From Antitrichia curtipendula (taxonomy: Eukaryota > Streptophyta > Bryopsida > Hypnales > Leucodontaceae): a DNA stretch of 64,000 bases. Location of the stretch: the NCBI GenBank assembly GCA_951230915.1, contig OX579633.1, positions 5,554,145 to 5,618,144 of the forward strand. Direction: 5' to 3'. Within the stretch, counting starts at the first letter, position 1. Every line of letters starts with the position of its first letter. This document shows, one piece after another, positions 36,601 through 47,921 of this stretch. The notes below the pieces were generated by a model that saw nothing but the letters and a program-made list of their open reading frames with translations, searched no databases and had not been told where the DNA came from. Both the position numbers and the translations under genes were made by a program.

Positions 36601-39479
36601 TATCAAATTCATCTATCCTCAAATTCTCAAAGACTTTAGCTGTATGGATTTTGAATATATCTTGAATCAAAGTCCAATTTTGGGTATATAAACTATAGTT
36701 TTTTTCCTTAGCAAAATGGTTTGGGATGCCCATGTCTCAAATTTTTACAAAAGAAGGGTTTGCCATTTTTGATGAAATGCAATTATGAATAGTTAAAAAT
36801 ATGCATGCCAATTTTTACAAGGATTTAAGCAAGAAAAGATTGTTTTCAAGCTTTGCAATCAAGTGAAGTACATTGGGAAAACAAAATTTTCACTTAACCG
36901 TGCCCATTCATTATATGTTTCAACTAATCAATTCCTTGCCCCCTTGCTACCTTATGAAATTATTTTCCTTAGGATGGGCTTTGATTGGCTAGGTTTCTCT
37001 CTCAAGACAATTGAGCATTTCTTGAAGAATTTGACTTAAAAAAATCACTTAATGTGGAATTTTTGTCTACTTCAAAAGTTTTTTTGGCTATGAAAAGATA
37101 ACTTGACAAAATATTTGAGAAATATGAAATTAAAAAAAAAAACATTTCCTTGGAATTCAAGCAATTCTTGAAATTGGACACTAACCATAAAGTGGTTGAT
37201 TGGATTTTTAGGCATAGAAACATGATTCGGATGAATCAAACTAGAACACCTATTATTGATACTTCAGGGTTTTGCTACCCTAATTATAATGCATTTCAAA
37301 ATTGTTGACATAATTTTCTATAAATTTTCATTGAAAGATAAACAAAACTTACATATAATTCAAATTATTTCATATTTTTGGAACCTTTTTAAGAATTAGT
37401 TATGAATTTTCAAAGTTGAAAAAAATCAATATATCCCCTATAGGTACATTTACAACTATGTATGTACATTTACAAATATGTACCTCTATGTGCATGAAAA
37501 GCCCTTTACATCACAAGTTTATAGATTACAAAGAACGCATCTATTCAAAAAAAATTAATGTCAATTCAGCAAGTTACATTCATTGCAATCTCATCCCAAA
37601 ATCTCTTAAGGTAGCATCAGAAAAGTTGGGCCAGATTGTTTGGATGCCATCCTGACACCAAAGGCCGCATTTCAGTCATTTTAGTGTCCTTTCGATAAGT
37701 TGGTATGGAGGTTGGCACCAAATTAACTTAATAGCATCTCCATGCACCATCTTGGCACCCTATTCACATGCCTTGAAGTTCCTAATGAGGAGGTCCATAA
37801 ATTGATTGGGTTCAAAATGCGTCCCCTATCTAGGAATGAGTGACATTTTCTTCAAAACATTTGTTATTGTCATTGATGAGATAGGTAGGCTTAAAGGGAC
37901 GGTTTGTGGACTTCCTATATCATTGAACATTTTCTAAACCGCTCTAATTTTCAAACATGACAATAATCTCCAACAACTTACACCTCCAATTAGGGTTTAA
38001 AAAAACGCAACAACAGGAAACCTTAGTCTTGACTTTGAAACAAAGATTCCGTGCAAGACTTTGGAAATTTTCAATGAAATCCGTGCAAGTCCAAAGGCTG
38101 GCTATCAAAATGCGAATGAAAAGATCATGGTCAAAAAAGGGTTTCATATTTCCAAAACTGGAATGCGAACACCTTCCAAAATTCCAGAAAACACAAGTTA
38201 GAGTGGATTGCACATTTTGTTACTTACAATGATACCAGAACCTTTGAATGGCTTTAGCAAATGCTACAAGACATAAAGCAAGGCACTTGACATTCAAAAA
38301 TTGTGGCAAATTTGAGCATTGTGTTTTACTTTGCTTTCCTCCACATAAACATGACATCATGATGATTGTTCTACATTAATAGTCACACTACTACAAACCT
38401 TGTTGCTTTTCATTCCTTGAAACAACGAAAAAACGTGGAGTGAGTGAAAAAAAGTTACAAATGACAAAACATAGGGTCAACTTGGCCACTAACATTAGGT
38501 AATTTTCACTGAGAAGAGACACCGGTCCGGATCTCCAAAATGAAAAATGACAGGGCTCGCTCTAATGGCATTTACGTTCATCTTGGATTCCTAAGTTCAT
38601 AAGCCTAATGTATAGCACGGTCGGGCACAATAGTTAGTCTCGTCCCATGGATCCTGAAAAGTAGAAATCAAGGAGATTCTGAAACACACTATTGCTAGAC
38701 AATGTTGATAAAAGATGATATTAATGAGTTGCGGTTGATACGAGTCCTTTATGAGAATGTTGTACCTGAGGCATGCTCACAAATTTGAATACCTAAAAGG
38801 ATAATTGCAAGAAATATACTTGTAGTCTACTATTTGTTGCATTTTGACTGTTGTACTTGGAAAAAGAAAATTTAGATTTAAAAAAAAAAAAAAATCAAGA
38901 AAAGTATAGAAAATTAGTATAACATTGAAAATAATGTACTCCCAATTCAATCGTAATTCAGCCATAAAAGAAATATTCTCTAAAAGCTATGCACAAAATA
39001 GAGAAACAACATTTGATCATGAGTTTAGGGTCCTTAAAAGGCATAAAATTTGAGATAGTGAACTTAAAATTCATTAGCCATTTGTGCGACTCATCGTTCA
39101 CCACTACACACCTAAAACGAAAGCCTCAAAAACCAAAAAAACTGTAGAGAGCTCCACCCACGAGGCACAGTGAAAGATCTACAGCTACCTCCTCGTTCCT
39201 GCCACTATCTGTACCTCCCACCTCAGATGGCACCCGGAAGGCAAATCTGAACTCCTTTTTCAAAGGAGTTCAGGCACTTGAACCTCAAGAACGTAAAAAG
39301 TTTATAAACAAAAATTCTAAAGCGGCAAATGCTCGCATTAGCTCAACCCGAACAATGAATCGAGTGGTCGTAGACACTTGATCGATCCAATTCCACTACT
39401 AACTCTACACGTACTCCAGCTGTACGCTAGTTCAATTCTTGCACAGACGTAACGAGGAACAACATCAGCTTAGCTCACG
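33604..39479. other. Intergenic sequence, no supported gene
   Basis: 33604-35060 is the upstream flank of the maturase-like gene. It has several 'accctaaa' tracts and moderate GC and may contain its leader exon near 34000-34180. 35060-39100 is AT-rich with many short runs of A or T. A sequence at 35714-35733 (TTAACCTTTAAATGCCCAAG) resembles the left terminus of the TTAA-flanked elements further right, but no matching right end was located. 39100-39480 is GC-richer without a recognisable ORF. Confidence 0.4.
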
Positions 39480-40590
39480 AACAAATATATCTGACGAGCA
39501 CGTTCATAGCTAGGAATCATAAACATTCACACGATTTCTGGAAATGCTCCAGCACGCCAAATTACAGACAAGCCCAACTTGTGACATTCAAGTGCACTGA
39601 TTCAGAGCTTTAGCTCGATCATAAATACGCCCGAGACTCCAATTGCAAGCAACTCAAGAAGTCGGTCGATATGACATAGCAGTAGGTCTGACTTTGAGTT
39701 TCAAGAATCTAATAGTGTAAGCACATTGCAAGCTATTATCGCTGTTCCAGGCTTTCGGAAAAATTCATGTAAAGTACAACGTATACTTATAAGGTTTCAA
39801 AATTTCCTCGTAGATCAGTAATTGTATACAGAGAGTGTGAAGGTGATGGTGTATAGTTACCCAATGTTAGTGTCTCTCTACAATTAGAAAATGTAGAGAC
39901 TAGTGAGCATGATTGTAAACTCATAGGCCCAAAGTTCAAATTGCAGTCTGAGGGTTTTTTATTTTTGTTTTTTGAGACTGGAGTAGAAACTAGACTTGAT
40001 CTGTATTTCATTTCATTAGATGGGCTGAGATGTAGAAAGAATCATTTTCATGGATGAATCCAAATCAAGAGCCTGATGAGGCATTACTATTCTTTTATAG
40101 TTGCTAAAAATTTGAATTTATTTTTTATTTTATATCATTTAAAACTAATTTTCTACTTTTTACAAATTAAAATGTCAAAACATCTATTTCTTGAGGTTTA
40201 GCATTCTTTAAGTCCTCTTCCGTTGAGAATTGTTGTATGTTTTGATCTTCATAGGTAACAATCCTCTTACGCATCTAATCATTGCCCTTTTGATTTTCTT
40301 AAGAAAGTGTTCTTCAAAACTATTGGACCAAAACACAACAAAAAATCTTGCAAATAGTATCAATCTTTCCTACAAGTTCCTTGCTACAAAATCTTTAGGG
40401 ATGATATTTCTCATGTCTTCTTTGAATGAATATACCCACTTCAATTGTATAGATAAATGATTTTTAGCCACATTTTGCAATTTTCATCTGGTTCCATGAA
40501 TGTAAATAGTTTGAATCTTATTCCAGTAGTGATGCCTTCTATAAATCAACTCTATTTAAAATAAATGAAATAAACCATGTATATGTATTA
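39480..40590 (+). repeat. Segmental duplicate 1 ('empty' copy)
   Basis: Collinear with pieces of 42360-49440. 39540-39665 matches 42420-42515; 39667-39750 matches 43743-43790 plus 44218-44265; 39785-39975 matches 45010-45185; 39976-40300 matches 46097-46410; 40303-40345 matches 47070-47130; 40365-40580 matches 49085-49440. Several differences in the second copy are transposon insertions with recognisable ends, so this copy shows the pre-insertion sites. It contains no gene. Confidence 0.85.
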
Positions 40591-41569
40591 TTTCAAATGA
40601 GCATTTAACCCCCCAAAAGAGAATTATGTGAGTTCACCCTTTATTTTTCAATACTCTCTTGGTTTTGCTAGTGTTGTCAGCAAAGCTACTTCTTCCTTTA
40701 GAATTTCAAATTCATTGGCTCTATGCTTCTAAAGTTATGGTAAAAAACATCAAAGATATACAATGAGCCGAATGTGAAAACATTACAACTGTTTTGTCAA
40801 ATCATTCACTTGACATATGCATAACCCATCCAACTTTTTGTATGATAGTGTTCATAGATCATCAAGGAAAACCACAAGGATGGTAGAGACAAGAGGGAGA
40901 CCAACCACTCAAGACGGAGCCACTTTTTGCAAACTCTTGCTTTTCTTCTGTATCTCTAATGAATCCCAACTTTGCATTTCTGTAGAAACACTTGCCCATT
41001 AGGCCATCACTTATCACACTTCATCATTGCATTCAACGAATTGAACTATTTGTGCCTGAAGACTTGTATCTCAGTATTCATGACTATTTGCTCTCTAACT
41101 ACATCAATGAAGCATTCAATTAATTGACATTCAAGTTGCCTATATGGCTATGTGTTGCAAGAATTAAGGTAGCTGATTACAAAGCTCATATTGGACAATT
41201 GTAGTATCATAGACAAATGCATTGACATTGCAAACCCCTTCAAGATTCACATGGTCATTCCTACAAAACAAGCAATGCATCAAACATCTTGAAATTCTAT
41301 CATTCATGAAAAATAGTAGATAGAATCATATTTTAAAAGAAAAGATGATCTCACTTCCAAGATTTTGATGTTCATGACTTTTGTAACATGAAGTGGAACC
41401 CATACTACTAAAATTGGACTTTTCTACACAATGTACTGAAATTTATTAGAAACCTCAGCCCTCGCTCCTCTCATAAATCCTTTACCAAAACATTATCATA
41501 AGTTATCAAATTTAAAGTATGTAGTTTTTTCACCTCTTCTTAAATACAGGAGTTTGCCACTCCCGGAGG
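40590..41569. repeat. Sequence duplicated near 62.05-62.29 kb, plus unassigned flank
   Basis: 40695-40910 matches 62060-62265 (shared 'ttggctctatgcttctaaa', 'gatagtgtt.atagatcatcaagg'). It lies upstream of the pseudogene at 41.6 kb just as its match lies upstream of the secreted-protein gene at 63.1 kb. The duplicated block therefore spans both. 41000-41569 shows nothing recognisable. Confidence 0.65.
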
Positions 41570-41998
41570 TGATGGAATATATGTGCGCGGACTTTACTGC
41601 CATTGGTAAAATCATCAAGCTATGCCGACTGCAGGGTGCCGATCGATCTTGCCACTGAATGAAGCGAAGTATGAAGGAGTCTGCAAATCCAAAGGATAAA
41701 AACATTTCTATCAAATCATATGAGTTTTCCAAGCTGCATCGATCGCCTTCATTTCTATTCACTATTCGGTGCTTGAGTTCACAAGTGTTTCGATCAATTC
41801 AGGACTTGTGTCTTTGAGGATCCTTTCAGGCCCAGACGTTCAATTCGGCCTCTCGATCTCTGGTCGCATGTCAAGTCGGATTGCCTTGTAACGCCACTGG
41901 AGCAATTCAGATTTCTTTTTAATCTCTAAGTGACATCGGTGCGTGCCAGATTGCATGCGGGACCCCGAGAACGCAATACGACAAATTCCTGATCTCGT
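41570..41998 (+). pseudogene. Internally deleted copy of the 63.1-kb secreted-protein gene
   Basis: The 5' leader (41570-41830) matches 62775-63120, sharing 'actttactgccatt', 'aaggagtctgcaaatcc' and 'attcggtgcttga'. The coding part resumes at about 41832-41998, matching 63348 to about 63525 ('tctggtcgc.tgtcaagtcgg', 'agtgacatcggtgcgtgcca'). The start codon, signal peptide and first half of the protein are missing, and the remaining frame is disrupted. The leader has one copy of a segment that is duplicated in the intact gene. Confidence 0.85.
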
Positions 41999-42549
41999 AA
42001 GTGGAGATGATACAGTGTGTGTTACGAGCTCAATTAACTAACATCGATTGTGCTCGGTAATTAAATGGAATTTGTAAGTCAATGTGATAGGAAGATCATT
42101 GCTGGGATGGTTTGGTGCATCGCTTTTGACGATAACTGATGAAATGAAGCACAAGAAGTGGCTACATTATAATTACCCACTTTGCAAATCTAAAAATTCT
42201 AAAAATTGAATTTTTTCTAGAAGTGTGAAGTTCACTGTGTCGAACACCAAAAGACATTGAATTTTTCATTGAATCTTATGAATTTCTAGCCATTCCTAGG
42301 AAGATCTAAAACAGACACAAAGGATAAGGTAGCTATTCAAGCTCAAAAGAATAATCAGTATTCACTACCCTGACGAGCATGTTCAAAGGAATAATAATAT
42401 TCACACCCTATCTGGCTAAATTAAAGACAGGCTCAAGGCTTGTGACATTCAAGTGCACAGAGCTCGAGCTCAAAAATAAATCCGAAACTCTAAACAACCA
42501 ACTCAAGAAGTGGCAAGTAGTAGAAATCTCGCCACTTACGAGATTGAAC

Positions 42550-43059
42550 TTAGTTACTAAGAACTTCGGAGCTGGACCTGAGAGCGGGAGCAGGAACGGG
42601 AGCCTGAGCCTGCTTCCGGTGGTGCTTCTGCGCCGAGTGGTAGGCGAACCGGGTCAAACGAAACACCAAATGCAACGGAGCACGCCTGCGCCTTTCACAC
42701 CCGTGGCACCCACAACACCCGCGACATCGACGACAGTTACGGCATCCGTTCGCAGCACAATCGTTCCTGCCACACGCACCCATGCCCAGGGGGTCTTGCA
42801 CCACCATCCCCATAGGGCCAGTACTCATGGGCATGGCTGGGTAGCCGTCCATAGGAGCACCTGCATACGCCGCAGTTGGATATGCCGCTGGATACGTCAC
42901 TCCGGCACCTCCGCTAGTACCAGTCTCTTTCAAGTCGACGTCACGTGCGCAGTCTGTTGGACGTGATCCACTCGCCTGCGGGAGCCGAGCAGCAAACCCA
43001 TAGTCTTCCCCATTGGGCACCTCAGTGTTCAGCGACTGATACCTCTGCTGCTTCGACAT
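42550..43059 (-). CDS. Small Cys-rich, Pro/Tyr/Ala/Met-rich protein
   Basis: A single-exon ORF of 169 residues, distinctly GC-richer than its AT-rich surroundings. The N-terminal half is acidic and polar. Residues about 55-90 are rich in Tyr-Pro, Ala, Gly and Met ('YPAAYPTAAYAGAPMDGYPA'). There follow nine cysteines in 26 residues (CGRNDC..GCRNCRRCRGCCGCHGC), an Arg cluster and a basic tail. The layout recalls plant proteins with GYP-type repeats before a Cys cluster (CYSTM-like), but no membrane segment is obvious and the family is not assigned. ATG context and an upstream TATA-like box (43535-43542) support a gene. It is absent from duplicate 1. The 3' end may be spliced differently. Confidence 0.55.
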   Translation of the reverse strand: MSKQQRYQSLNTEVPNGEDYGFAARLPQASGSRPTDCARDVDLKETGTSGGAGVTYPAAYPTAAYAGAPMDGYPAMPMSTGPMGMVVQDPLGMGACGRNDCAANGCRNCRRCRGCCGCHGCERRRRAPLHLVFRLTRFAYHSAQKHHRKQAQAPVPAPALRSSSEVLSN

Positions 43060-43534
43060 GATGAGTACTCTCTCTCGTTCTCCCCAGGAATTGAAGACTA
43101 TCCGTGTTCTGATCTGATCTTGATATTAATCAATCAGAAGCTTGCAGTCCAATCGGCGGGGCACGTACTAGAAACAGGAAATATCAGGGGAATTGAAGCG
43201 GCAAACAGGGAAAATAACAGACAAGTGCCAGTTTCCCCTACTGTTGGCAACACGGACTATCAACGAGCAGGAATTGCAATTCTGCGCTCGGGAACTAGAG
43301 ATTATCCCGTACCGATCGGTTCTTGCAGCACTACGTACGGCAATCTTACCATCCAACCGAACCACCTCTGCCAGATGGAGCCCTTGTCTAAAAGAAAACC
43401 CAACCCAACGTGCAATTGATTTTGCAGAGGGAATGCTCTGTGAAGATCTAGAATAAAACAACGTCAGGCAACGATCAATCTGAAACGGCTGTGTGTGGAT
43501 TGTGATGAGTAAGTTGTGTGCAATCCCCAAGCCT

Positions 43535-43542
43535 CTTTATAT
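43535..43542 (-). promoter_or_regulatory. Candidate TATA box for the Cys-rich gene
   Basis: ATATAAAG on the minus strand, about 475 bases before the ATG at 43059. It implies a leader of about 440 bases, possibly with an intron. Support is positional only. Confidence 0.3.
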
Positions 43543-43797
43543 CCATGTTCCAGGCCCGCGTCCCCAAGTGCAAATTATGCCGACGCATTGAAGAAAGACT
43601 TGGGAAGGAGCCTTGAAGCATCTTCAAAAGCAGCGGAGAAGCTGGCGCGGAGTGCCTACCTGATTTAACTTTGCTTGAGTCTTTGAGGTAGTGCCGCGTC
43701 CGAGGAATTAATTTCCAAGCTTTCCAAGCTCACGGGACTTTAGATATGACATCCAGCCAAGAGGACTTTGAGTCAAGAATCCATAGTGTTAATAATA

Positions 43798-44217
43798 GGG
43801 GTAGTCACACCTTCTTCACTCCGCACTTGGAGAATGGAGAACGGAGATGTGGCGGTTTTAGGTTGGCTTCATGTTGGCCCTCCACGCTAGAATATTCTTA
43901 ACTAGTTATATCTTCCGCACTCCTAGTCTTCACCTCCGGAGGTGAATAATGGGAGTGGTGAAGACTTGTTCATTTAAGTATATTCTCCATCTTGCGTTGT
44001 ACACCGTCTTCATGTTCATCCTACGCTCCACGTCAAATGTTGGTCTCCGATTCTCCACTCTCGTTCTCCAAACAACTTTGGGGGGTGTCACACCTTCTTC
44101 ATCCACCGCGGCTCCCCATTGGTTCCTCCAAATCCTCATGAACTTGTCATTCTCCATTCTCCACCTGCCTGGGGAAGAAGGTCTCCACCTGCCTGGGGAA
44201 GAAGGTGTGACTACCGC
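43798..44217. mobile_element. hAT-like MITE with empty site in the paralog
   Basis: The ends read ggGGTAGTCACACCTTCTTC and its complement: GGTAGTCACACCTTCTTC is repeated perfectly in inverted orientation at the right end. Flanks TAATAATA (43790-43797) and TAATATAA (44218-44225) are a slightly mutated 8-base target duplication. Duplicate 1 lacks the insert ('tagtgtaagcacattgc' near 39714). Inside, a unit of about 24 bases beginning CTCCACCTGCCTGGGG is directly duplicated next to the right end. Non-coding; the ORFs on both strands are incidental. Confidence 0.8.
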
Positions 44218-45188
44218 TAATATAAGCCCATTGCAAGCTATTGTCGCTGTTTCAGACTTTCGTTCCTTGTGGGCCACCAACTGAACACGCGACGGCGGTA
44301 CTGCATCCATGCAATTGCCACAAAAGCCCGAAAACTTTGGGACGAGGAATTTCCAATTCGCCGTGAATGGCTCAGCCAGGCTCAGCCAGGCTCACGACCA
44401 CGAACTTGAACCTCAAAATCCTTCACGCACGCGTAACGCTGCTGAAACCATGATGCTGAAGACACAAAGTGTCTGACGGACGACTTTCTTTTGTTACTGA
44501 AAAACGAGAGAATGCACCTCTTGATCCTAAAATTGAATCACACTTGAGTGAGCACCAAGGCTTTTTTTTGGGACTTTTGTCGCCTCTGCTGGCTTCAATG
44601 GATAGGCCAGTTTTTGGAGGGATGAAGCTAGAGAGGTCAGATTTCTGACAATCTGGGGAAATTTCGCCCAAAAAAGAAGCCCTGGGACTGAGCACTTGTC
44701 AATGACGCGGCGTCCTTCCATGGTTAGTATTTTCTCAATAGGTGATTGTTTATCATGGAAATTTCATACCAAGTACAAAATAAAGGCTAGGGAGGATTGA
44801 CCCATATATTGCCGCGTGTAGAAAACATTGGAATTTTTTGTTTCCCGCATATGATAAAAATTTGCAAATTCTGAATTCATATTTGCAATCAAAGGCCCCC
44901 ATTTAGCTGGTAGACATGAAGAAATACAAAATTTAAATAGCACAAAATAAGGGGCAATATTTACCTTTATCCTTTGATGGAGTAATGCAGGGGTCAATCC
45001 TCCTTGGCCCAAAATGTACGTCTTGAAAGGTTTCAAATTTCCTTGTAATTGTACACAAAGAGTGTGAAGGTGATGGTGTGAACCAAATGTCTTTGTCTCT
45101 TTTTAATTAGAAAATCCAGAAAGCGTGGTCATGAACTCATAGGCCCAAAGTTCAAATTTCATTGAAATTTTTTATTTTTATTTTTTAA
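44218..45188. other. Intergenic part of duplicate 2, no gene seen
   Basis: 44218-44270 and 45010-45185 match duplicate 1. The block between has no match there and no convincing ORF. A short direct repeat of 'ctcagccagg' lies at 44369-44390. Minus-strand ORFs of 64-90 codons show no family features. Confidence 0.4.
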
Positions 45189-46095
45189 CCCCTAAAGTCC
45201 CGTTGTCCCCTCGGGGGACAAAATTAATTTCGGGCAGGCTCCTACAGTCTCAATATATTTTGTGATTTTTTGGATTTTTTTTTGCAAAGATAGATAATCA
45301 CATTAGCTTTCCCGAAAATGTAATTTTGATTTCAATTGGTGCCCGGAGCAAAAGTTATGGCACAAAAACCCCAAATTTTAGTTCGGCGGGCAGAAAAAAA
45401 TCCCAAAAAAACTTTAAATTAAAATTTTTTTAAATTTGTTTCATGTAGTTTTTATTTTTATTTACATGAGAAGCTTTGATTCATTCCATTTGGATTTGTT
45501 ATGCAAAAGTTATGGTCAATCTTATTTTTTGGGCAATTAGAGCATCTTTTTGAAAAAATAATTTGTAGGATTCATTTCTGAACTCAATTTTAACAATTTA
45601 AAAAAAAAAAAGTTTCACAAGGTCAAGATTTCTTGCTAGAACAATCTCACCGTTGAGATTGGTATATTTCAATTCTATCTTAGAGCTATTAATGATTTAA
45701 TTTTTCTTTCAATCTTGAACCTACTTCTACCAAAACAATTTTTTAATGAGTGAAAACTACGTGTTTCTTCTTTAATTTTTTTTCTAGATTCTCAATTCAA
45801 TTCTTCATCATAAAAAATTAGAACAAAAATTTTAAGCTAAAAAGGTTCAAAGCCAAAATTATGTAGTTGAGCAAGGTGCAAAAAAATTAGATTCCTTCAC
45901 TTTAAATGCAAATATCTTGCAATCTACATGGTCAAAATTTCTGAAATTTCTTCCTCTCATTCTTACACTAGTCTAGTACAAGATCCTACGGTTAAATATG
46001 CAAAAAAAATATTAAATTTGTTTTTTTGCTCTTTGCTCTAGAAATGGCAGTTTTGAGTGGTTTTTGATGGGAAAATGGCCTTGGGACTTTAGGGG
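45189..46095. mobile_element. TTAA-flanked inverted-repeat element A (907 bp)
   Basis: Starts CCCCTAAAGTCCC and ends GGGACTTTAGGGG, a perfect 13-base terminal inverted repeat. TTAA flanks both sides. Duplicate 1 at 39972-39975 carries a single TTGA at the equivalent point without the insert. The left end has a small palindrome, GTCCCCTCGGGGGAC. No ORF of note, so non-autonomous. Homologous to the left part of element C and to the elements at 52936 and 54609. Confidence 0.85.
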
Positions 46096-46411
46096 TTAAA
46101 ATTGAAATAGAAATTGGACTTGATCTATATTTGATTTCAGTAGTTGGGTTGAGATTCCCCAAACGATCATTTTGATGGATGAATCCCAACTCAAGCCTTT
46201 TGATGCATTACTATCCCACTATACTTGTCAAAAATTGCAAAATTTAATTTTAACCCATTTTTTTAGTTATTGTCAACTTTTACAAATTAAAATGTCAAAA
46301 TATTTATTCTCTTGAGATCTTGCACTCTCTAAGCTCTCTTCCTTTCAAAATTATTGTAGATTTTACCCTCACATGTAACAATCCACATCTAAGCGTTTCC
46401 CTTCTTTTTAA

Positions 46412-47067
46412 CACCTAAATGCCCAAGGCTGTTTATGAGTTTCTAGGAATTTACTTTGAATTGAACAAAAAGTCAACATTTTGATCATTTGTATCAATTT
46501 TTTTGAATTGTAACCATACAAATTTAAAGTAGACATGCTAGAGATCACATAGGAAAAGAAAACACAACAATATCAATTATGGATTGACAGATCATTAATA
46601 ATGTTTGATCATGGGGTGTTAAAATTGCAAAAGTGATTTGAAACTTTTCAATCCTCTTTTCACATAATCACATGTCAATTCTAAAAATTTGGTCACCAAA
46701 AAATTATAAGGATAAAGGGCCTAACATGCATAACCCCAATCAATTTATAGCTTCTTAATATCTACTCCACAATTTTTTTAAATGAATTTCTGATGTGATT
46801 TTTTCTCCAAGCCCTAGTGTATTTGAGGCTCATTTCCAAGAGCCCTCAACACACTATGGGAAGTCAAGATTGAAGGGGACACCCTTGCACAAAATCTTAA
46901 ATAGAAAAATCATAATCAATCATTTTCAAAATCAGATTGTTGATACTAAAACTAGATTTCAAAAAAAATTCAAAAATTCAACTACTACAAATAGTAATTT
47001 GGTTAGGTTTTATTTAATTTCAAAGTACTGTCAACATCCATATTTGGAAGCCTTGGGCATTTAGGAG
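46412..47067. mobile_element. TTAA-flanked inverted-repeat element B (656 bp)
   Basis: Ends CACCTAAATGCCCAAGGC and GCCTTGGGCATTTAGGAG (17 of 18 matching as inverted repeat), with TTAA on both sides. Duplicate 1 has one TTAA at 40299-40302 with matching flanks on both sides and no insert. An inverted relative is element F at 50006-50656. Non-coding. Confidence 0.88.
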
Positions 47068-47303
47068 TTAAAAAATTGTTCTTCACAATAACCAAACTAC
47101 AAAACAATTAAAAAATCTCGCAATTACTAGGTAATGGTTTCTCTTAGGAGAAAAAATTAGGCTTCATGAGGGCCGCCAAATAGTGACCAAACAAGTCTAT
47201 TAATAAAAAAATAGGCAACCTGACAAATCTAACTGCAATACATTGTCACCTTGTAAATTAGGATTAATAGGCGCACAACCGCTCATAATTAAGTGAAAAG
47301 TAA

Positions 47304-47680
47304 GAATTACGTTCAAAGTCAAATTTCAGACCTCATTTAGGCATAGTATAATGATTTTTTTTCAAAAACATTTGCGCTAAAAAAAGTTGTAGAATCAATC
47401 TAGTTTTCATCTCCAAAAATTTGTTTGAAGTTTAGAGCCTCCAATAAAAAGTTATAGACAAAATTAGGAGAGGGTGTTTAAAAGTGTCAAAGAAAATTTC
47501 CCGTACAACCCTTTTAGAATTTTGTCCATAAATTTTTATTGGAGGCTCTAAATCCCAAATAGATTTTTTTGCATGAAAATTATATTGGTCTTACAATTTT
47601 TTTAGTTCAAAGTTTTTTGAAAAAAAAGTATTCTATTATGCCTAAACAAGGTCTAAAATTCAACTTTGACATAATTTCTG
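47304..47680. repeat. Long fold-back (hairpin) repeat
   Basis: Two arms of about 160 bases (about 47304-47465 and 47511-47680) are inverted copies of each other around a loop of about 45 bases. Matching landmarks are 'tttagagcctccaataaaaa' against 'tttttattggaggctctaaa' and 'tttaggcatag' against 'ctattatgcctaaa'. The arms differ by scattered substitutions. The element lies in a block missing from duplicate 1. A transcript would form a long hairpin. Confidence 0.8.
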
Positions 47681-47921
47681 CATTTGAGAATGATTGATCT
47701 CTCTCCAAAATATCCCATATCCTTTGAGAATCACCATGGACAATTAATTTCTACATAAAAACAACCTAATCATCCTTAATTTTCACCAATTTTCAAGAAT
47801 CAAGCCTTTTATATTATTATAAAAGAAATTCTTGGTGGAAGATGTTAAAGGATTATATTCAACATGTGTTTTTCCTTCTACAATTTGGTTAGAGTACAAG
47901 GTACGCAATAATCTTGGTTGA

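Noticed and set aside
43168..43530. 120-codon minus-strand ORF upstream of the Cys-rich gene
   Set aside because: Lies between the TATA-like box and the start codon, so more likely leader sequence; no recognisable domain.
43949..44310. Overlapping ORFs of 111 and 126 codons on both strands
   Set aside because: They lie inside the hAT-like MITE and have no conserved features; absent from the empty paralog.
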